A stretch of 64,000 nt of DNA from an uncultured Pseudomonadota bacterium (GCA_900696485.1 CAADGG010000022.1:61457-125456); one strand, 5' to 3'; counted from the first letter of the stretch, positions 25,215 through 35,319 are shown. Notes: generated from the sequence alone by a model not told the origin. Made by a program: numbers and translations.

Positions 25215-28200
25215 TCAGTCTCGCAGCGCGCCGAGCCGGTTGCCGATCACGACGAGCGCGCTCGGAGCGGCCGCGGGCCCCGCCTGCTCCTGGAGCGCGT
25301 GCACCTGACCGATCGCCGCCCGGTGGTGGGCGAGAAACGCCTCGACGGCGCCGCCGGCCTCGCCGGCGCCGTCCGCGAGGATCCCCTCGGCGAGCACGTG
25401 CTGCAGGTCGAGCAGCTCCCAGCGCAGGTCCGCGAGGGCCAGGCGCTCCCACGAATCCGCCGGCTCGATCTCGCGCAACCGCTGATGCAACCACAGGATC
25501 CCGGTTCCTTCCCCGATCCGGGCCATGATCCGGCCGGCGTCCCGAGGCGACACGTTCGTGTGTTCACAGACGCGCAGCACGTTGAGCGCGCGGTCCGCCA
25601 GCGCAGAGCTGATCGCGACGGCCGCCAGCTCCGGCGACAGCCCCTCGGCCTCGAGTCCCTGCCGCCGGCTGGCCGCGTCCTCGAGTTCTGCCGGAGTGAG
25701 CAGATCGTCGGCGGCCGCACGCAGCGTCGCGAGCCCGTCGCGCAGGCGCGCCACGCGCGCCGCATCGAGTGCCAGCTCGCCGCTGCGGACCAGATAGCGC
25801 GCCGCCGCCCGTACGCCGCGATCCAGCTCGAGCAGCGCAGCATGGACCGTGGCCAGCGTCAGCGAGGCCGGCCCGGCGTCCGGCTGCGGGGTCGCGCCCG
25901 GCGCGGTCACACCGGCGCGCGCGCGCAGCAGCGCCGCGCGATGCGCCGGCGCATCGAGGACCTCCTCGGCGAGCAGAGCCGCCGCCGCTGCGTCCGCCAG
26001 CGGAACCCCGAGTTCGACCGCGAGCTCCGGCACCAGCGTGACGCCGCCGGCGTCGACGATCCGGTTGGTAACCATCAGCGAGGTGATGTCGCGCGCCAGG
26101 CGGTGCTCGCCGATCGCCTGCGGCCAGGCCGTCCGCAACGCCGGCGGGAAGTACGCGTGCAGCAGCGGCTCGAGGTACGGCGCGGATGACCACGGACTGT
26201 CCGTCAGCGCCTGGCGCACGACGAGCTTGGCCACGCCGAGCACGACCGCGAGCTCCGGCCGCAGCAGCGCGCGCCCGAGCGGCGCGCGCGCGGCCAGCGC
26301 CCTGGCATCGGGCAGGTCGAGGCTTTCCGGCGTCAGCTCCGCCGCCTCGCACAGAGTCTCGATCGCGCGCAAGAAGCTGCCCGGTGCGCGGCGCGCCCGC
26401 AGCTCGTCGAGCGAGAGGGCGAGTGCCTGGCTGCGGTTGTGCGACAGCACGCTCGCACACGCGTCGTCCGCGGCAGCCAGGATGCTCTGGCGCCGCTGCT
26501 CGGCGTCGAGCTTTCCGGCGCGAACCAACGGCGCCAGCAGGATCTTGTAGTTGACCTCGTGGTCGGACAGATCGACGCCGGCCGAGTTGTCGACGGAGTC
26601 GGTCTCGAGCCGCACCGCGACGCCATCCGGCCCGGACGGCAGCGCCGCCTCGATGCGCGCCGGCTGCGTGAAGCCGAGGTTGCCCCCCTCGGCCACGACG
26701 CGCGCGCGCAGCTGCGAGGCGTCGATGCGCACGGCATCGTTGGCGCGGTCGCCGGCGTCGGCGTGGGATTCATGCGACGCCTTCACGTAGGTCCCGATCC
26801 CGCCGTTCCAGAGCAGATCAACGTCGAGCGCGAGCAGCGCGCGGATGAGATCGTGCCCGGAGATCCGGCCCGGCCCGATGCCGAGCCGCTCGCGCAGCTC
26901 CGGCGCGAGTTCGATCGCCTTCGCCGCGCGCGGGAACACGCCGCCTCCGGCCGAGATCTTGTCGGCGTCGTAGTCGGCCCAGCTCGAACGCGGCAGCTCG
27001 AAGAGCCGCTTGCGCTCGTGCCACGCGAGCTCTGGATCCGGGTCCGGATCGAGGAACACGTGGCGATGGTCGAAAGCGCCGAGCAGCCGCACGCCGCGCA
27101 TCAGCAGCATGCCGTTCCCGAACACGTCGCCGGACATGTCGCCGATCCCGACCGCCGTGTACGAATCGCGCTCCGGATCGATGCCGAGCTCCGCGAAGTG
27201 GTGCTGCACGCACTCCCACGCGCCCCGGGCCGTGATCGCGTACTGTTTGTGGTCGTAGCCCTCGGATCCGCCCGACGCGAACGCATCCCCCAGCCAGAAG
27301 CCGCGCGCCGTCGCCAGCTCGTTGGCGGTGTCGGACAGATGCGCCGTCCCCTTGTCCGCAGCGACCACCAGGTACGGATCGTCCCCGTCGCGCCGGACGC
27401 CGCGGGGCGGCGGCACGACCGTGCCGGCGGGATCGAGATCGTCTGTGAGGTCCAGCAGGCCGTCGACGAAGACGCGGTACTGCGCGTCGGCCAGCGCGCG
27501 CGCCTCGCGCGGCGAGAGCCCGCCACGCTTCAGGACGAAGCCGCCCTTGGCGCCGACCGGCACGATCAGGCCGTTCTTCAGCATCTGCGTGCGCATCAGG
27601 CCGAGCACCTCGACGCGCAGATCGTCGACGCGATCGCTCCAGCGCAGCCCCCCGCGCGCGACCGGGCCGCCGCGAATGTGGAGGCCCATCATCGTCACGG
27701 AATGCACGAAGATCTCCCGGTAGGGCGCCGGTGCGGCGATCTCCGGGATGGCGGCCGGATCGAGCTTGAACGCCAGCACGTGCGGGTGGTCCGGGGCGCG
27801 GAACGCGTTGGTGCGCAGCGTCGCCTCGACGATCGCCAGCAATCCGGCGAGCGCCCGGTCCTCGTTCAGCGACGAGATCCGGTCGCGGTAGCCGTCGAAG
27901 GCGCGGCGCAGCCGCCCTTCGCGCGTCGCGCGCTCGGCCTCGGCGACGTCGGGGTCGAGGCGTGCCTGATGGAGCTGGACGAGCAGGCGCACGGCCAGCG
28001 GGTTCTCGAGCAGGACCGCCCGCACGAAGGGCCGTGTCAACGCGCCCTGGATCTGCAGGAAGTACTCCACCCACGCGCGCACCACGTCGACCTGGCGCCA
28101 GTCGAGACCGGCCCCCAGCACCAGGCGGTTCAGCGAATCATTCTCGACGTCGCCACGCAGCACCGCAGCGAGCGCGTCGAAGAGCAGCGGCGCGATGGCG

Positions 28201-30059
28201 TCGAGGTCGGCCGCATCCGCACCGGGCGGCAGCACGCGCAGCGTGTGCACCGCGACGGGTGCGCGGCCGGCCGGCTGCAGGGAGGTCTGCTGCGCATCGA
28301 CGACGCGCAGCCCGAAGGCGTCGACGACCGGCAGCAGATCCGACAGCAAGCGCGCGGCTGGCAGGAAGATCTGCAGCGTCGACGTCGCGCGTGCGGCATC
28401 GTCGTGCTCGAAGTACAGCGCAAAACGCGGATCCTCGTCGGCTCCCGGCGCCTCGAGCGCCACGACCGCGCGCACGGCGTCGAGCGGATGCGTGGCGGCA
28501 CGCAGGTCGTCCGGGAACGCGTCTTCGTAGCGGGCCGCCAGGGCGCTGCCCGTGCTCTCGCCGAAACGCGCCCCGAGCGCAGCGAAGAAGCGCTCCTCCC
28601 AGCTCGCCGCCAGCTCCTGGATCTCGGCCTCGAGCCGCGCCGGATCCTGCGGCCGCAGCGCGCCGGTCCGGGACGTACAGAAGAAGTGGAGGACCGCCGT
28701 CCCTTCTTCGATGAAGGAAGCGCGGTCGTCGACATAGGTAGCGCCGGTGCGCGCTTCGATGAGCGCGCGCAGCCGACCGCGCAATTCCTCGCTGTAGCGC
28801 GCGCGGGGCAACAGCACGGCGGCGTAGAGCGATCGCCCGTGTCGATCCGCCCGCAGCACCAGGCGCGCAGACGCTGACCCCTCGGACTCGACGATCTCAC
28901 GCACCAGGGCCGACACGCCGTCGACGTCGGTGCCGAGCAGGACCTCGATCGGCGCCGAATCGAAGGCGTCGAAGATCGCGCGGTGCCGGTGCGAGCGATG
29001 ATCGGTGCTCTCGTCGCGAAGGATCTGTTCGAGACGGGAGGAGAGCAGCGGAATCTTCGAACCCGGCGTGCGCAGCGCCTGGGACGTGAACAGACCGAAG
29101 ATCAGCGTCAGCGTGCACGGACGGCCGGCCTCGTCGTACTCGTGCACGGCGATCTGATCGAGACGACCCGCGCGCTGGATCGGCGCTTCGATCCGCGACT
29201 TCCCCACCACCAGGATGCGCGGATCGTCCAGGGTGTCGCACAGCTCATCCGGGACCGCGGCGCCGCGCGCCGGTTCGCGCAGGCGGCTGTCGGCATCGTC
29301 GCGGAACAGGCCGAGACCCGAGCCGGGGATCAACGCCACCTCCCAGTCCGAGACGCCGTGCCACCGCACGGCGTAGCGGCGCAGGCCCATGAAGAGGAAG
29401 TGGCCGGCGGCGAGCCAGTCGAGGAAGGTCCGGACGCGGCGGGCCCGCTCGATGCCATCGGGACCGAGGCGCGGACCCTCCGACTCGACACGGCTCGCGA
29501 GCGCGCGCAGGACGGCGAGCATCGGCGCGAAGTCGTCGGTGACGCAGCGCACCTTCTCCATCGTCGCCAGCACCTGCGCTTCGATGTCGGCGAGCCGCGC
29601 GGCGTCGTCGATGCGAGGCGAGACCTCGATGTAGAGCTGCGACTCACGGACCGCACCGGGCGCTTCGCCGATCGCCCGCAGCCGTCCGGCCTCGTCCCGC
29701 GTCGTGGACAGGATCGGATGCAGGAACGCGCGCTCGCGCAGCTCGAGTCGGCGCAGCAGGCTTCGCATCGTATCGACGAGGAACGGGCGATCGTCCTGCA
29801 GCAGCTGCAGCACGCTGCGGCCAGGCGGCTCGGCGGGGCTCGTGACCGACACGCGGATCGCCCCTGGAGCTCGCTGCTCGGCGAACGTGAACGCCGACGC
29901 CACCCGGAGCCCCAGCGCCCGCTCGCCCGCCGGATCTCCGCGCTCGAGGCCGCGCAGGAACGCCTGTGCGAATTCGGCCAGCAACGGCCGCGGGGCCGAT
30001 CCCGCCGCTTCGGCGGCGACTGCGATGACCCTGTCGAGATCGAAGACCGAAGCGACCAC
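25215..30059 (-). CDS. NAD-specific glutamate dehydrogenase, large type
   Basis: A 1,614-residue cytoplasmic enzyme that deaminates glutamate to 2-oxoglutarate with NAD. Large-type GDHs are usually 1,550-1,650 residues, so this is full length. Visible motifs: QDDRPFLVDTMRSLL in the N-terminal regulatory part; the catalytic core with HIRGGPVARGGLRWSDR, PVGAKGGFVLKRGG and AADKGTAHLSDTAN; and GNGMLLMRGVRLLGAFDHRH after the nucleotide fold. GTG 30059 is taken because similarity starts at VFDLDRVIAVAAEA; the frame is open 45 codons further upstream without similarity. No strong Shine-Dalgarno is seen. Confidence 0.95.
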   Translation of the reverse strand: MVASVFDLDRVIAVAAEAAGSAPRPLLAEFAQAFLRGLERGDPAGERALGLRVASAFTFAEQRAPGAIRVSVTSPAEPPGRSVLQLLQDDRPFLVDTMRSLLRRLELRERAFLHPILSTTRDEAGRLRAIGEAPGAVRESQLYIEVSPRIDDAARLADIEAQVLATMEKVRCVTDDFAPMLAVLRALASRVESEGPRLGPDGIERARRVRTFLDWLAAGHFLFMGLRRYAVRWHGVSDWEVALIPGSGLGLFRDDADSRLREPARGAAVPDELCDTLDDPRILVVGKSRIEAPIQRAGRLDQIAVHEYDEAGRPCTLTLIFGLFTSQALRTPGSKIPLLSSRLEQILRDESTDHRSHRHRAIFDAFDSAPIEVLLGTDVDGVSALVREIVESEGSASARLVLRADRHGRSLYAAVLLPRARYSEELRGRLRALIEARTGATYVDDRASFIEEGTAVLHFFCTSRTGALRPQDPARLEAEIQELAASWEERFFAALGARFGESTGSALAARYEDAFPDDLRAATHPLDAVRAVVALEAPGADEDPRFALYFEHDDAARATSTLQIFLPAARLLSDLLPVVDAFGLRVVDAQQTSLQPAGRAPVAVHTLRVLPPGADAADLDAIAPLLFDALAAVLRGDVENDSLNRLVLGAGLDWRQVDVVRAWVEYFLQIQGALTRPFVRAVLLENPLAVRLLVQLHQARLDPDVAEAERATREGRLRRAFDGYRDRISSLNEDRALAGLLAIVEATLRTNAFRAPDHPHVLAFKLDPAAIPEIAAPAPYREIFVHSVTMMGLHIRGGPVARGGLRWSDRVDDLRVEVLGLMRTQMLKNGLIVPVGAKGGFVLKRGGLSPREARALADAQYRVFVDGLLDLTDDLDPAGTVVPPPRGVRRDGDDPYLVVAADKGTAHLSDTANELATARGFWLGDAFASGGSEGYDHKQYAITARGAWECVQHHFAELGIDPERDSYTAVGIGDMSGDVFGNGMLLMRGVRLLGAFDHRHVFLDPDPDPELAWHERKRLFELPRSSWADYDADKISAGGGVFPRAAKAIELAPELRERLGIGPGRISGHDLIRALLALDVDLLWNGGIGTYVKASHESHADAGDRANDAVRIDASQLRARVVAEGGNLGFTQPARIEAALPSGPDGVAVRLETDSVDNSAGVDLSDHEVNYKILLAPLVRAGKLDAEQRRQSILAAADDACASVLSHNRSQALALSLDELRARRAPGSFLRAIETLCEAAELTPESLDLPDARALAARAPLGRALLRPELAVVLGVAKLVVRQALTDSPWSSAPYLEPLLHAYFPPALRTAWPQAIGEHRLARDITSLMVTNRIVDAGGVTLVPELAVELGVPLADAAAAALLAEEVLDAPAHRAALLRARAGVTAPGATPQPDAGPASLTLATVHAALLELDRGVRAAARYLVRSGELALDAARVARLRDGLATLRAAADDLLTPAELEDAASRRQGLEAEGLSPELAAVAISSALADRALNVLRVCEHTNVSPRDAGRIMARIGEGTGILWLHQRLREIEPADSWERLALADLRWELLDLQHVLAEGILADGAGEAGGAVEAFLAHHRAAIGQVHALQEQAGPAAAPSALVVIGNRLGALRD

Positions 30060-30195
30060 GGCGCGGAGGGTACCCCGTCTGCACGCCTCGTCTCGCCCCC
30101 GGGACGAGCGGCCGTCGCGGCCGGGGTAACCCATCGGCGGGGACCGGGGCTCGTACGGTCGAGGGGCGGCCCAGCGCGGCCGCCGGAGGACCAAG

Positions 30196-30819
30196 ATGAC
30201 GCGCAGCCGATTGCTCGAGCGATTCCTCGTCCATTGCCCCGCGAGCCGGCGCTGGCGCGTGCTCGTGCCGGTGCTGGCGCTGGCCGCATTCTCGACCGGG
30301 TGTGTCTCCTCCCACGGGTTCGGCGGCGGGCTCTATTCCGATCCGTACGGCTACGACCGCTCCTACCGCGGGGCCTCGATTCGACGCGACTACCGCTATG
30401 TCCCCTCGCGAACGGTGATCGTGCAACCGTGGCGTGTCCTCCGGACGCATCCGCGATCCCGCCTCGCGCCGGTCTACCGGAACCGCCACGACGGTCACTA
30501 CCGGCGCGACGACCGCCGGCACGGAGACCACCGCACCGCGCGACCGGCATCCCGTCCCCACCGGGCCGTACACCGAGATGTGAATCAGGGAGCGGGGCGC
30601 CCGCACATCGACCGGCGCCCGCATCGGAACGCCGAGCGCGGCGATTCGCGCGAACGGACACGCGAGGAACTGCGACGGAATCGCGATCGCCCGCGCGGGG
30701 AGACGCCGGCCGTCGCTCGCCGCGACGGCCGCGGGCGGGACGCCGCTCGGGATCTCAGTCGCGCGCGGGCGCGCCGCGAACCCGTGCACGAGCGCCGCGA
30801 CCGGCGCGGGCGGGACTGA
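30196..30819 (+). CDS. Arg/His-rich lipoprotein
   Basis: A 207-residue protein with a lipobox (FSTGC, Cys about residue 36) after a long basic n-region. The mature part begins Gly/Tyr-rich and becomes extremely rich in Arg, His and Asp. GGAGG lies upstream of ATG 30196. Composition suggests a disordered, polyanion-binding or metal-binding surface tail. The reverse strand is also open, but it lacks a signal or ribosome binding site. No family recognised. Confidence 0.55.
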   Translation: MTRSRLLERFLVHCPASRRWRVLVPVLALAAFSTGCVSSHGFGGGLYSDPYGYDRSYRGASIRRDYRYVPSRTVIVQPWRVLRTHPRSRLAPVYRNRHDGHYRRDDRRHGDHRTARPASRPHRAVHRDVNQGAGRPHIDRRPHRNAERGDSRERTREELRRNRDRPRGETPAVARRDGRGRDAARDLSRARARREPVHERRDRRGRD

Positions 30820-30851
30820 TCCGCGCGGCGCGGCGCCGGGCGCGACCGGTC

Positions 30852-31157
30852 CTACGCTTCGAGGACCGCCTCCCACGTTTCGAGACGCGGATGGCCCTGC
30901 AACAGGCCCTTGGGGAGCCGGCCTTGTGCGTGGGCTTTGCGGAATGCGTCGGACTCCGTCCACGCCTCGAATGCGGCGCGACTCCGCCAGGTCGTGTGCG
31001 AGGCATAGGCGCCGGGCTCGCTGCCGCGCAGCAGGGCGAAGCGCACGAAGCCCGGCACCTCGGCGAGCCAGGTCTCGCGTTGGCGCCACAGCGTCTCGAA
31101 CTCGGCGCCGCGCGCGGGGTCCACGGTGAAGTGGTTCATCGCGATGAAGGTCGACAT
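30852..31157 (-). CDS. ABM-domain (antibiotic biosynthesis monooxygenase-type) protein
   Basis: A 101-residue cytoplasmic protein of the dimeric alpha/beta ABM fold: MNHFTVDPARGAEFETLW, then VPGFVRFALLRGSEP and SHTTWRSRAAFEAWTESDAF. This pattern is typical of the IsdG/HmoB-like branch, some of which degrade haem; others are cofactor-free monooxygenases. The start MSTFIAMNHF is at ATG 31157. A half copy of palindromic repeat B begins ten bases upstream, so its promoter may lie within or beyond that repeat. Confidence 0.85.
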   Translation of the reverse strand: MSTFIAMNHFTVDPARGAEFETLWRQRETWLAEVPGFVRFALLRGSEPGAYASHTTWRSRAAFEAWTESDAFRKAHAQGRLPKGLLQGHPRLETWEAVLEA

Positions 31158-31167
31158 GGGTGCGAGC

Positions 31168-31233
31168 CTGGTGTCCTGTCTCCGGAGTTCACCTGCATTC
31201 GATCGCGTCTCCGGGCCGCTCGCAAGGCGCGCG
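31168..31233. repeat. Palindromic repeat B, half copy
   Basis: About 66 bp matching one arm of the complete element at 39782-39979: GGTGTCCTGTCTC, then GGAGTTC...CTGCATTCGATCGCG, then TCTCCGGGCCGCTCGCAAGG. There are a few mismatches and the opposite arm is absent. It lies between the ABM gene and the MerR gene stop. Confidence 0.82.
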
Positions 31234-31257
31234 CTCCGGCGTCGACGTCCGGCCCCG

Positions 31258-32277
31258 TTACCACTTGATCCCGTCCTGCTCACAGACCCGCACGAGCAGG
31301 TGCTCCATCGTGGCGCGCGCTTCGGCGGTGCCGCGATGGAGCAGCGAGTGGAGGGCCGAATCCTCCGGTGTGCGCGATTCACAGCTCTCCGAATAGCGTT
31401 CGAAGGCGAGCAGGCTCGCGATCAGGCCGGCCAGATGATTCGGGCACTCGCAGGCGACTACCGAGGGGAGCTCGCGCAGGCGCGCGATCTGCGCGTCGTC
31501 GAAACGGCGCGCCGGAATCGGCAGCGCGCCGCGAGCGACCGGCGGAGGCGGCAGGCTCGACTCCGCCGGCTCCGTGCGGCGCTCGGCTTCCCCGAGCATC
31601 CACAGGTCCGAGATCGTCTGCCGCAGCGCGGCGACGTGGATCGGGCCGCGCAGCAGACGCGCTCCGGCGGACGCGAGGCGCGCCAGTTGCCGCCGGGTCG
31701 CCCAGTCGTACAACACGAGGACGAAGCGGACCCCGCAGAACTCGCGACAGCGCTGCAGCACTTCGACCGGCTGCGGGCCGAGCAGCGCGAGGTTCGCCAC
31801 CAGCACGTCGGCCCCGTCGCGGCCGATCCGCTCTCCGAGCGTCGACACATCGGCCGCCGAGGCGACCATCTCGAGCGGTCCGAGGTCGGCGGGATTGACA
31901 CGCATCTGCTCGGGCAGCGTCGTATCGAGGATCGCCACGCGGATCACCGCCGCCGATGCCGTGCTCGCCGGCGCTCCCGTCGCCCCGTACCCGCTGAGGT
32001 CCGCCAGCCGTGCGAGACGATCGCGCAAGGTCGGCGTCGGCAGCTTCGCGATCGCACCGATCGGGTCCCCGGTCTCCGTGAGCGCCCGCATCAACTGCAA
32101 CCGCGTCACTTCCTCGTCGCCATAGAGGCGCGTGCCGCCCTCGCTGCGCAGCGGGGAGACGGTCGCATAGCGACGCTCCCACATCCGGATCGTGTCCGCC
32201 GTGAGCCCGGTGAGCTGCGCGACGGTCCCGATCCGGTACTTGCCTCGTCCCTGCTCTTGTTCTTCGCCGGTCGACAC
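31258..32277 (-). CDS. MerR-family regulator with degenerate B12-binding-type domain
   Basis: A 339-residue regulator. The N-terminal winged helix-turn-helix is clear (YRIGTVAQLTGLTADTIRMW, GGTRLYGDEEVTRL). A helical linker and a Rossmann-like domain (about 125-250) follow, as in CarA/CarH/LitR photoregulators. I do not see the cobalamin-binding D-x-H-x-x-G motif, so it may not bind B12. GTG 32277 has GGAGG seven bases upstream. It is divergent from the predicted selenoprotein gene across 287 bp, and could regulate it. Confidence 0.82.
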   Translation of the reverse strand: MSTGEEQEQGRGKYRIGTVAQLTGLTADTIRMWERRYATVSPLRSEGGTRLYGDEEVTRLQLMRALTETGDPIGAIAKLPTPTLRDRLARLADLSGYGATGAPASTASAAVIRVAILDTTLPEQMRVNPADLGPLEMVASAADVSTLGERIGRDGADVLVANLALLGPQPVEVLQRCREFCGVRFVLVLYDWATRRQLARLASAGARLLRGPIHVAALRQTISDLWMLGEAERRTEPAESSLPPPPVARGALPIPARRFDDAQIARLRELPSVVACECPNHLAGLIASLLAFERYSESCESRTPEDSALHSLLHRGTAEARATMEHLLVRVCEQDGIKW

Positions 32278-32564
32278 AGACCTGCCTCCACGCGAGATCC
32301 CGCTTCGATCCCAAGGGGGGACGGCGATCCGGAACCGAAGTGAGTCGAGACTAGCCGCGCCGGCGCGACCGTCGATCCGGCCCGGCGGCCCGGGGCGGGC
32401 GCCCGAGGCACGGCGGGCCGGGACGGGCGCCCGACGCCGGCTATGCTCGGGCCCGGGACCCTTCCCGGTCCCGAAGGCATGCCGGACGACGTGGCGGGTC
32501 TCCCCACGGCCGGCCTCGACGGCTCGGCGGAACGGCCGGCTGCCACGCTGCGGATTCACGAACC

Positions 32565-34145
32565 ATGCGCGTTGCCGACCGCCTCGCTCCGATCGTTCTC
32601 CAGCAGATCCTGCCCTCCGGCGAGCGTCGGTCCCGGCCGCTCGGCTCCCTGTGGCATCCCGAGCCGGGCGCCCCGGACGTGCCGTCACCGCGCGCCGTCG
32701 TGCTGGTGTTCCTGCGCCACTTCGGCTGACTCTTCTGCCGCGAGCAGGTCGCGCAGTTGCGCGACGAACTGGACGAAATCCGCCGGCGCGGTGGCGAGCT
32801 GGTCCTGATCGGGAACGGGGCGGCTCATTTCGCCGCCGCCTTCCGTGAAGACCTGCAGCTTGCGTCCGACGTGCCGCTGCTGGTGGACCCGGAGCGACGT
32901 GCGTATCGCGCCGCCGGGCTGCGCCGCGGACGCGTCGAGATGTTGTCGCCGCGCCTGCCGCTGCATGCGCTGCGCGCGCTTCGCCAGGGCTTCCGGCAGA
33001 GTTCCATCGCAGGCGATCCGTGGCAGCTCGGCGGCGTCTTCGTGATCACGCCGGGTGGCGCGCTCGCCTATCGCTACGTCAGTGCGGAGGCCGGTGACCA
33101 TCCGCCGGTGACGGAGCTTCTCGCCGCGATCGAAGAACGGCCGGCACTCTCGGAGGCGCAGGACGCGCCGCGCTGGCAGCGCCTGCTGGGCCGGGGTCTC
33201 TCGCGACTCGTCGATCCGACCGTCGCGCTGTCCTTCGACCGCACCGGCTTCCGGATCCATTCGCTGGCCTTCCGGCCCGGCGATCTCGAGGTCGACCTGT
33301 CGGGCCGGCGTTGCCTGGTGACGGGAGCAAACTCCGGGATCGGCTTCGAGAGCGCGCTGGCCCTGGCGGACCTGGGGGCGGAGGTCGTGCTGCTGTGCCG
33401 CAGCCGCGAACGCGGCGAAGAGGCGGCGGAACAGATCCGGACCCGCACGGCGAACCGCCGGGTCTTCGTCGAGCCGTTGGACGTCGCGAATCTCGCGGAC
33501 GTGCGAGAGGTCGGCGCGCGGCTCGCGAGCGACCGCGTCGATGTGCTGATCCACAACGCCGGCGTGTTGCCGGCCGAGCGTGTCGTGACCGACGACGGAC
33601 TCGAGCAGACCTGGGCCACCCATGTGGCCGGCCCGCACCTCTTGACCCGGCTGCTGCGCCCGGCGCTCGAACGCAGCCCCGATGCGCGCGTGATCTGGGT
33701 GTCGTCGGGCGGCATGTACACACGCCGGCTGCGCCTCGACGACGTCTCGTGGAAGCGGCGGCGGCCCTACGACGGCGTCGTCGCCTACGCCGAGACGAAA
33801 CGCGCGCAGGTGGTGCTGGCGGAGCTGTGGGCCGAACGTCTGCGCAGCCAACGGATCGCCGTGAACGCGATGCACCCCGGCTGGGCCGACACGCCGTCGG
33901 TGCGCAGCTCGATCCCGGGCTTCTATCGCATGACGCGCCACATCCTGCGCACGCCGGCCGAAGGCGCCGATACGATCGTCTGGCTGGCGGCGGCCGACGC
34001 GGCGCGCGCGCACAGCGGCCGCTTCTTCTTCGACCGCGAGCCGCGCGGCACGCACTGGCTCCCCGGCACTCGCGAGACCGACGCGGAACGCCGTGCGCTG
34101 TGGAAGCGCGTCGAGGCCGACGCGCGCCGCGGCGCCCGGGCCTGA
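32565..34145 (+). CDS. Predicted selenoprotein: peroxiredoxin-like (UxxC) domain fused to SDR
   Basis: A 526-residue protein if the in-frame TGA at 32727 is read as selenocysteine (residue 55). The N-terminal part matches the AhpC/TSA-like PRXL2/AAED1 family, where VVLVFLRHFGCxFCREQV is usual; here the first Cys codon is TGA, giving U55-L-F-C58. Residues ~235-520 are a short-chain dehydrogenase: TGANSGIG 253-260 and Y408-x3-K412. Similarity runs unbroken on both sides of the TGA, and a SECIS-like hairpin follows it. ATG 32565 opens the frame. The alternative is a TGC-to-TGA mutation or sequencing error, leaving an ORF that would start at ATG 32757. Sec machinery is not in this window. Confidence 0.75.
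32735..32756 (+). promoter_or_regulatory. SECIS-like hairpin after in-frame TGA
   Basis: A stem of 32735-32738 with 32753-32756 and 32740-32743 with 32749-32752, one bulged C (32739), and a 5-base apical loop GCAGG starting 14 bases after the TGA. Bacterial SECIS elements are short coding-region hairpins with a small G-containing apical loop at about this distance. Folding was done by eye only. Confidence 0.5.
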
Positions 34146-34203
34146 CGGCCGGCGCCGCGCCGGATCGGCGTGCCACGCGAGCCAAGCGCCGGCCCGCGCG
34201 GGT

Positions 34204-35319
34204 CTACGAGTGCGATCCGAGCGCGCCGACCCGTTCGTCCAGCTCGCCGCCCCGCCGCTCGAAATCCGCGGCCAGCGCGAACTGCGCACGCGCGCGGTCG
34301 AGGTTGTGTGCGGGGCGGTCACAGCGGAAATAGCGATCGCCCGCGAGGTGATCCGCCAGGAAGCGCATGCCGATCATCAGCGGCAGGAGCCGGGCGGCGA
34401 ACACCAGCTCGGCGCGCTCGGCGGGTTGCAGCCGGTCGCCGGCTCCGCGCAGCCAGCCGGCGGCCAGCGCCTCGAACAGGTCCGTCTCGACCTGCACGCG
34501 CGAGAGATCCCGCTCGTCCTCGGCCGCGCGGGTCGCGGCGGTGCGGGCGAGATCGCCGAAATCGTAGACCGCGAAACCGGGCATCACCGTGTCGAGGTCG
34601 ATCACGCACAGCACGTCGCCGGTCGCGTCGTCGAACAACACGTTGTTGATCTTGGTGTCGCCGTGCGTGACGCGCTCCGGGATCCGACCCGCCGCGGCGA
34701 GTTGGTTCAGACGATCGACGATCGCCTCGCGGGCCTCCGCGAAGGCCAGCTCGGGACGGCAGTCCCCGAGGCGGCCGGCCGCGTCGCCGCGCGCGGCTTC
34801 ACGCAACTGCTCGAAGCGGGCCCGTGCATCCTGGAAGTGCGGGATCGTTTCGTGCAGCCGCGGGCCCGGGAGGTCCGACACCTGCGACTGGAAGCGGCCG
34901 AAGGCCTCGGCGGCGGCCGCCGCCTCCGCCGGCGTCGTCACGACGTCGCGGCTGCTCGCGCCCTCGACGTAGTGCCACGTACGCCAGATCTCGCCGGCCG
35001 CATCCATCCAGCAGGGTGTCCCGTCGCGGGCCGGCACGAGGCGCAGCGCGCGGCGATCGCGCTCCGGCGTCCCGGCGCGCTCGAGCACCCCCAGCACGTG
35101 CGCCGTGACGCGGGCCACGTTCTCCATGACGCGCCACGGCTCGCGAAACACGTGCGCATTGATGCGCTGCTGGACGTAGCGCCGCGGGCGGCCGGCGACG
35201 TCGAAGTGCGCGATCCACGTCTCGTTGATCCAGCCGGTGCGCAGCGGTTCCGACGCGATCCAGCGGCCCGGAATCGCGAACGCCTCCGCCACCGCCCGCT
35301 GTCTGCCGTTCGCGTCCAT
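34204..35319 (-). CDS. APH-fold kinase, N-acetylhexosamine kinase-like
   Basis: A 371-residue cytoplasmic kinase of the aminoglycoside phosphotransferase/choline kinase fold. Catalytic-loop motif VTHGDTKINNVLFD (His219, Asp221) and metal-binding VIDLDTVMPG match the NahK-like subgroup, which phosphorylates GlcNAc/GalNAc at C1. The N-terminus (GWINETWIAHF, RRYVQQRINAHVF) also fits that group. It is the only sugar-kinase-like gene here, next to a carbohydrate-binding-like protein. ATG 35319. Confidence 0.85.
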   Translation of the reverse strand: MDANGRQRAVAEAFAIPGRWIASEPLRTGWINETWIAHFDVAGRPRRYVQQRINAHVFREPWRVMENVARVTAHVLGVLERAGTPERDRRALRLVPARDGTPCWMDAAGEIWRTWHYVEGASSRDVVTTPAEAAAAAEAFGRFQSQVSDLPGPRLHETIPHFQDARARFEQLREAARGDAAGRLGDCRPELAFAEAREAIVDRLNQLAAAGRIPERVTHGDTKINNVLFDDATGDVLCVIDLDTVMPGFAVYDFGDLARTAATRAAEDERDLSRVQVETDLFEALAAGWLRGAGDRLQPAERAELVFAARLLPLMIGMRFLADHLAGDRYFRCDRPAHNLDRARAQFALAADFERRGGELDERVGALGSHS

